Below are positions 62,543-64,000 of a stretch of 64,000 bases of DNA, piece after piece. Under the pieces are notes generated by a model. That model was given only the letters and a program-made list of their open reading frames with translations. It searched no databases and was not told where the DNA came from. The stretch's first letter is position 1. Every line of letters starts with the position of its first letter. The position numbers were made by a program, and so were the translations under genes. Source of the stretch: Deferrisoma camini S3R1 (GTDB lineage: Bacteria; Desulfobacterota; Deferrisomatia; Deferrisomatales; Deferrisomataceae); contig NZ_JAFN01000001.1 in the NCBI RefSeq assembly GCF_000526155.1, positions 1,430,501 to 1,494,500 of the forward strand, in the 5' to 3' direction.

Positions 62543-62653
62543 TTAGCCGCTCCACCGAAAAATCGCCACAGAAGTGAAGCAACACGTGGTCATCGGCCCG
62601 AAAGCCTCCCCGTCGATCCCCTCGTCCAGAACCAGAATGCCGAGCTCTTCCAT
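62543..62653 (-). CDS. RiPP precursor peptide (36 residues)
   Basis: A short gene with ATG at 62653, a perfect ribosome site AAAGGAGG 7 bp upstream and TAA at 62543. The leader begins MEELGILVLDEGIDGEAFG, acidic and hydrophobic. The end is TTCCFTSVAIFRWSG, with adjacent Cys residues 24 and 25 and no others. Two Cys beside Thr, Ser and aromatic residues suit thioether or C-C crosslinking by the SPASM maturase at 59575. Its own terminator lies right downstream, implying strong separate expression. The layout resembles Geobacter geopeptide systems. Confidence 0.85.
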   Translation of the reverse strand: MEELGILVLDEGIDGEAFGPMTTCCFTSVAIFRWSG

Positions 62654-62745
62654 CGTCTGACCTCCTTTCTCCGGGTGGTCGGGAACGGACGTCCAGCGCC
62701 CTGCCAAAACGACGTTTTTAGTCTAGCTCGGACCGGAACCGGAAA

Positions 62746-64000
62746 TCAAAAGGAAAATCGCAGCCCCACCTCCACCCACCGGTCCGGGTTGGGCCGGTCC
62801 GGGTCGGTGTACTGCCGCCCTTGGAACAGGTTGTGGGCCGTGAGGAACGCTTCCATGCCCACACCTGCCCCCACCCGAAACCGCTTCCACAGGTTCAGGT
62901 CCCATATGGGGTCGTTGCGATCCCCCTCGTCCGGGCCCTGGTCCCACCACACGAAGTGACCGGCCAGCTCCCCGTGGAACGAGCCGGGCCAGCGGTGGAC
63001 CAAGGCCACGTCGAAGGTATACTGCTCCCGGTCGTCCCCATCCCCTTCCTGGTCGTGGTCCACGTAGCCCAGGCCCCACCGCAGCGAGGTACGGAGCACC
63101 GGCGCGGTCTCCAGCTCCAGCTCCATCCCGGCCCGGGTGGCCCCCTCGCCGTTCACCTTGCGCACGTTCCCTTCGGTGTCTGGGGACGGCTCGGCTACCC
63201 GTTGGTCCACCAACCGGTGCCAGAACCCCGTGGCCTTTACCCACAGGAACGGGATCGCCTTGGTCTCCACCCCGGCCTGGATCGACCAGATCTTCTCCGG
63301 CTCCAGATCCGGGTTCGGGTCGGTGCTTGCGCCCCCGCCCGAGAGCTCGGACAGCGGGGGGCTCGAGAACCCCCGAGCGGCCGTGGCCCGGACCACGGTC
63401 TGCCGCCCCACCCGCCGCACCGCACCGAAGCTGGGGCTGACGATCGGGCCGGTCACCGAGTGCTCGTCGTACCGCAACCCAGGGGTCAGGCTCCAGCCGG
63501 CCACCGAGAAAGTGTCGTTGAGGTAGACCCCCCACCGATCCAGCTCGGGGCTGGAGGTGAACCGGGCTGGGGTCCCCCGCGACTGGAAGACCGGCCCGGA
63601 CTCCACGGTCTGATCCAACCGGCCGTGGTCGTAATCCACCCCCAGCACCACCACGTGGCCCTCGGGACTCCACACCAACCGTGCCCGGAGACCCTCCGAA
63701 ACCTCGTCGAACCGCACCTCCCGAACCAGGGACCCCGTAGGCCCCCGCGTCCCGTCTTCATAGCCGGTCCCACGAAGACGGTGATCGTAACGGTACGCAG
63801 CGAAGTGAGCCCCCAACCGTTCCCCGAGGTCCATGTCCGCCATGATCGTGCCGAAAGCCGCGTGAAGGTCGTCTTCGGATCTGACCCCTTGCCCCACCAG
63901 GTGGCCAGATTCTGGCTCCGCCTCTGCATATCCGCCCATGAAGCCGACTCGCAGCCCTGGTCGTACAGGCAGTGAGAACTTGGCATAAGCCGCCCGGTTC
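62746..64000 (-). CDS. TonB-dependent outer-membrane receptor, C-terminal part
   Basis: The frame is open to the window edge, so about 418 C-terminal residues are present and the N-terminus is missing. Amphipathic beta strands alternate throughout. SPSFGAVRRVGRQTVVRATAARGFSSPPL and NPDLEPEKIWSIQAGVE match the TonB-receptor barrel, and it ends WVEVGLRFSF with the required terminal Phe. These receptors import siderophores, cobalamin or metal-peptide complexes. It lies 92 bp before the precursor peptide in the same direction and may share its transcript. Confidence 0.88.
   Translation of the reverse strand, partial: NRAAYAKFSLPVRPGLRVGFMGGYAEAEPESGHLVGQGVRSEDDLHAAFGTIMADMDLGERLGAHFAAYRYDHRLRGTGYEDGTRGPTGSLVREVRFDEVSEGLRARLVWSPEGHVVVLGVDYDHGRLDQTVESGPVFQSRGTPARFTSSPELDRWGVYLNDTFSVAGWSLTPGLRYDEHSVTGPIVSPSFGAVRRVGRQTVVRATAARGFSSPPLSELSGGGASTDPNPDLEPEKIWSIQAGVETKAIPFLWVKATGFWHRLVDQRVAEPSPDTEGNVRKVNGEGATRAGMELELETAPVLRTSLRWGLGYVDHDQEGDGDDREQYTFDVALVHRWPGSFHGELAGHFVWWDQGPDEGDRNDPIWDLNLWKRFRVGAGVGMEAFLTAHNLFQGRQYTDPDRPNPDRWVEVGLRFSF

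Noticed and set aside
62654-62745. Sigma-54 promoter for the precursor peptide
   Set aside because: A TGGCAGG stretch is present on the minus strand, but no GC/TTGCA box lies at the required 12 bp spacing.

Overview
The window is very GC-rich bacterial chromosome, read as an anaerobic Desulfobacterota (former Deltaproteobacteria)-type organism, possibly Deferrisoma-like. That placement is inference. It rests on haem-binding and cysteine-rich chemoreceptors, a FixABCX electron-transfer module, CoA-dependent anaerobic aromatic catabolism, a MucR-type regulator and a Geobacter-like radical-SAM peptide system. I found no rRNA, tRNA or CRISPR. Most catabolic genes lie on the minus strand as far as about 47.2 kb. 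A divergent plus-strand block runs from 47.5 to 59.5 kb.

Region 1 (1-8.7 kb, minus) is signal transduction: a chemoreceptor cut by the window edge, a hybrid CheA, and a STAS / anti-sigma kinase / PP2C-phosphatase partner-switch module. A second chemoreceptor follows, with a CxxCH haem motif and a sigma-28-like promoter. Region 2 (9.1-13.1 kb) holds an SPFH protein with zinc ribbons, a zinc-ribbon companion, a small unknown protein and a MucR/Ros regulator.

Region 3 (13.4-24 kb, minus) is a compact operon: V4R protein, PaaK-type CoA ligase, HyuB-like protein, LivFGHMK-type ABC transporter, VOC protein, acyl-CoA synthetase and hotdog thioesterase. Region 4 (24-32.5 kb) has a reductive-dehalogenase-like Fe-S protein, a molybdenum-hydroxylase maturation set (YqeC, YqeB, MocA-like) and a three-subunit molybdenum hydroxylase.

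Region 5 (32.5-47.2 kb, minus) holds a second PaaK-type ligase, HyuAB, a two-subunit B12 mutase, FixX, FixC, EtfA/EtfB, an acyl-CoA dehydrogenase whose catalytic Glu is replaced, and a family III CoA-transferase. With the molybdenum hydroxylase this matches, step by step, the known Aromatoleum pathway for anaerobic degradation of indoleacetate: ring oxidation, lactam opening, CoA transfer, carbon-skeleton mutation and oxidative decarboxylation to a 2-aminocinnamoyl-CoA-type product. Region 6 (47.5-59.5 kb, plus) has a 4-hydroxybenzoyl-CoA-reductase-like molybdenum enzyme with CoxD/CoxE-type maturation proteins, a methylmalonyl-CoA-epimerase-like protein, TrpB2, and a 1181-residue fusion of IorA, a GltD-type flavoprotein and ferredoxins. 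The last two connect tryptophan and indolepyruvate to the same substrate.

Region 7 (59.5-64 kb) is an apparent RiPP locus: a radical SAM/SPASM maturase, an MFS exporter, a 36-residue precursor peptide with its own ribosome site and terminator, and the end of a TonB-dependent receptor.

The gaps between catabolic genes are full of repeats. There are 7-bp and 8-bp tandem arrays of several sequence families, many of which supply the stop codon of the neighbouring gene. There is a 186-187 bp element (A) in four full copies whose ends pair with compensatory changes. A 161-163 bp element (B) forms an inverted pair around the mutase small-subunit/fix/etf block, and a REP-like element (C) is also present as an inverted pair.
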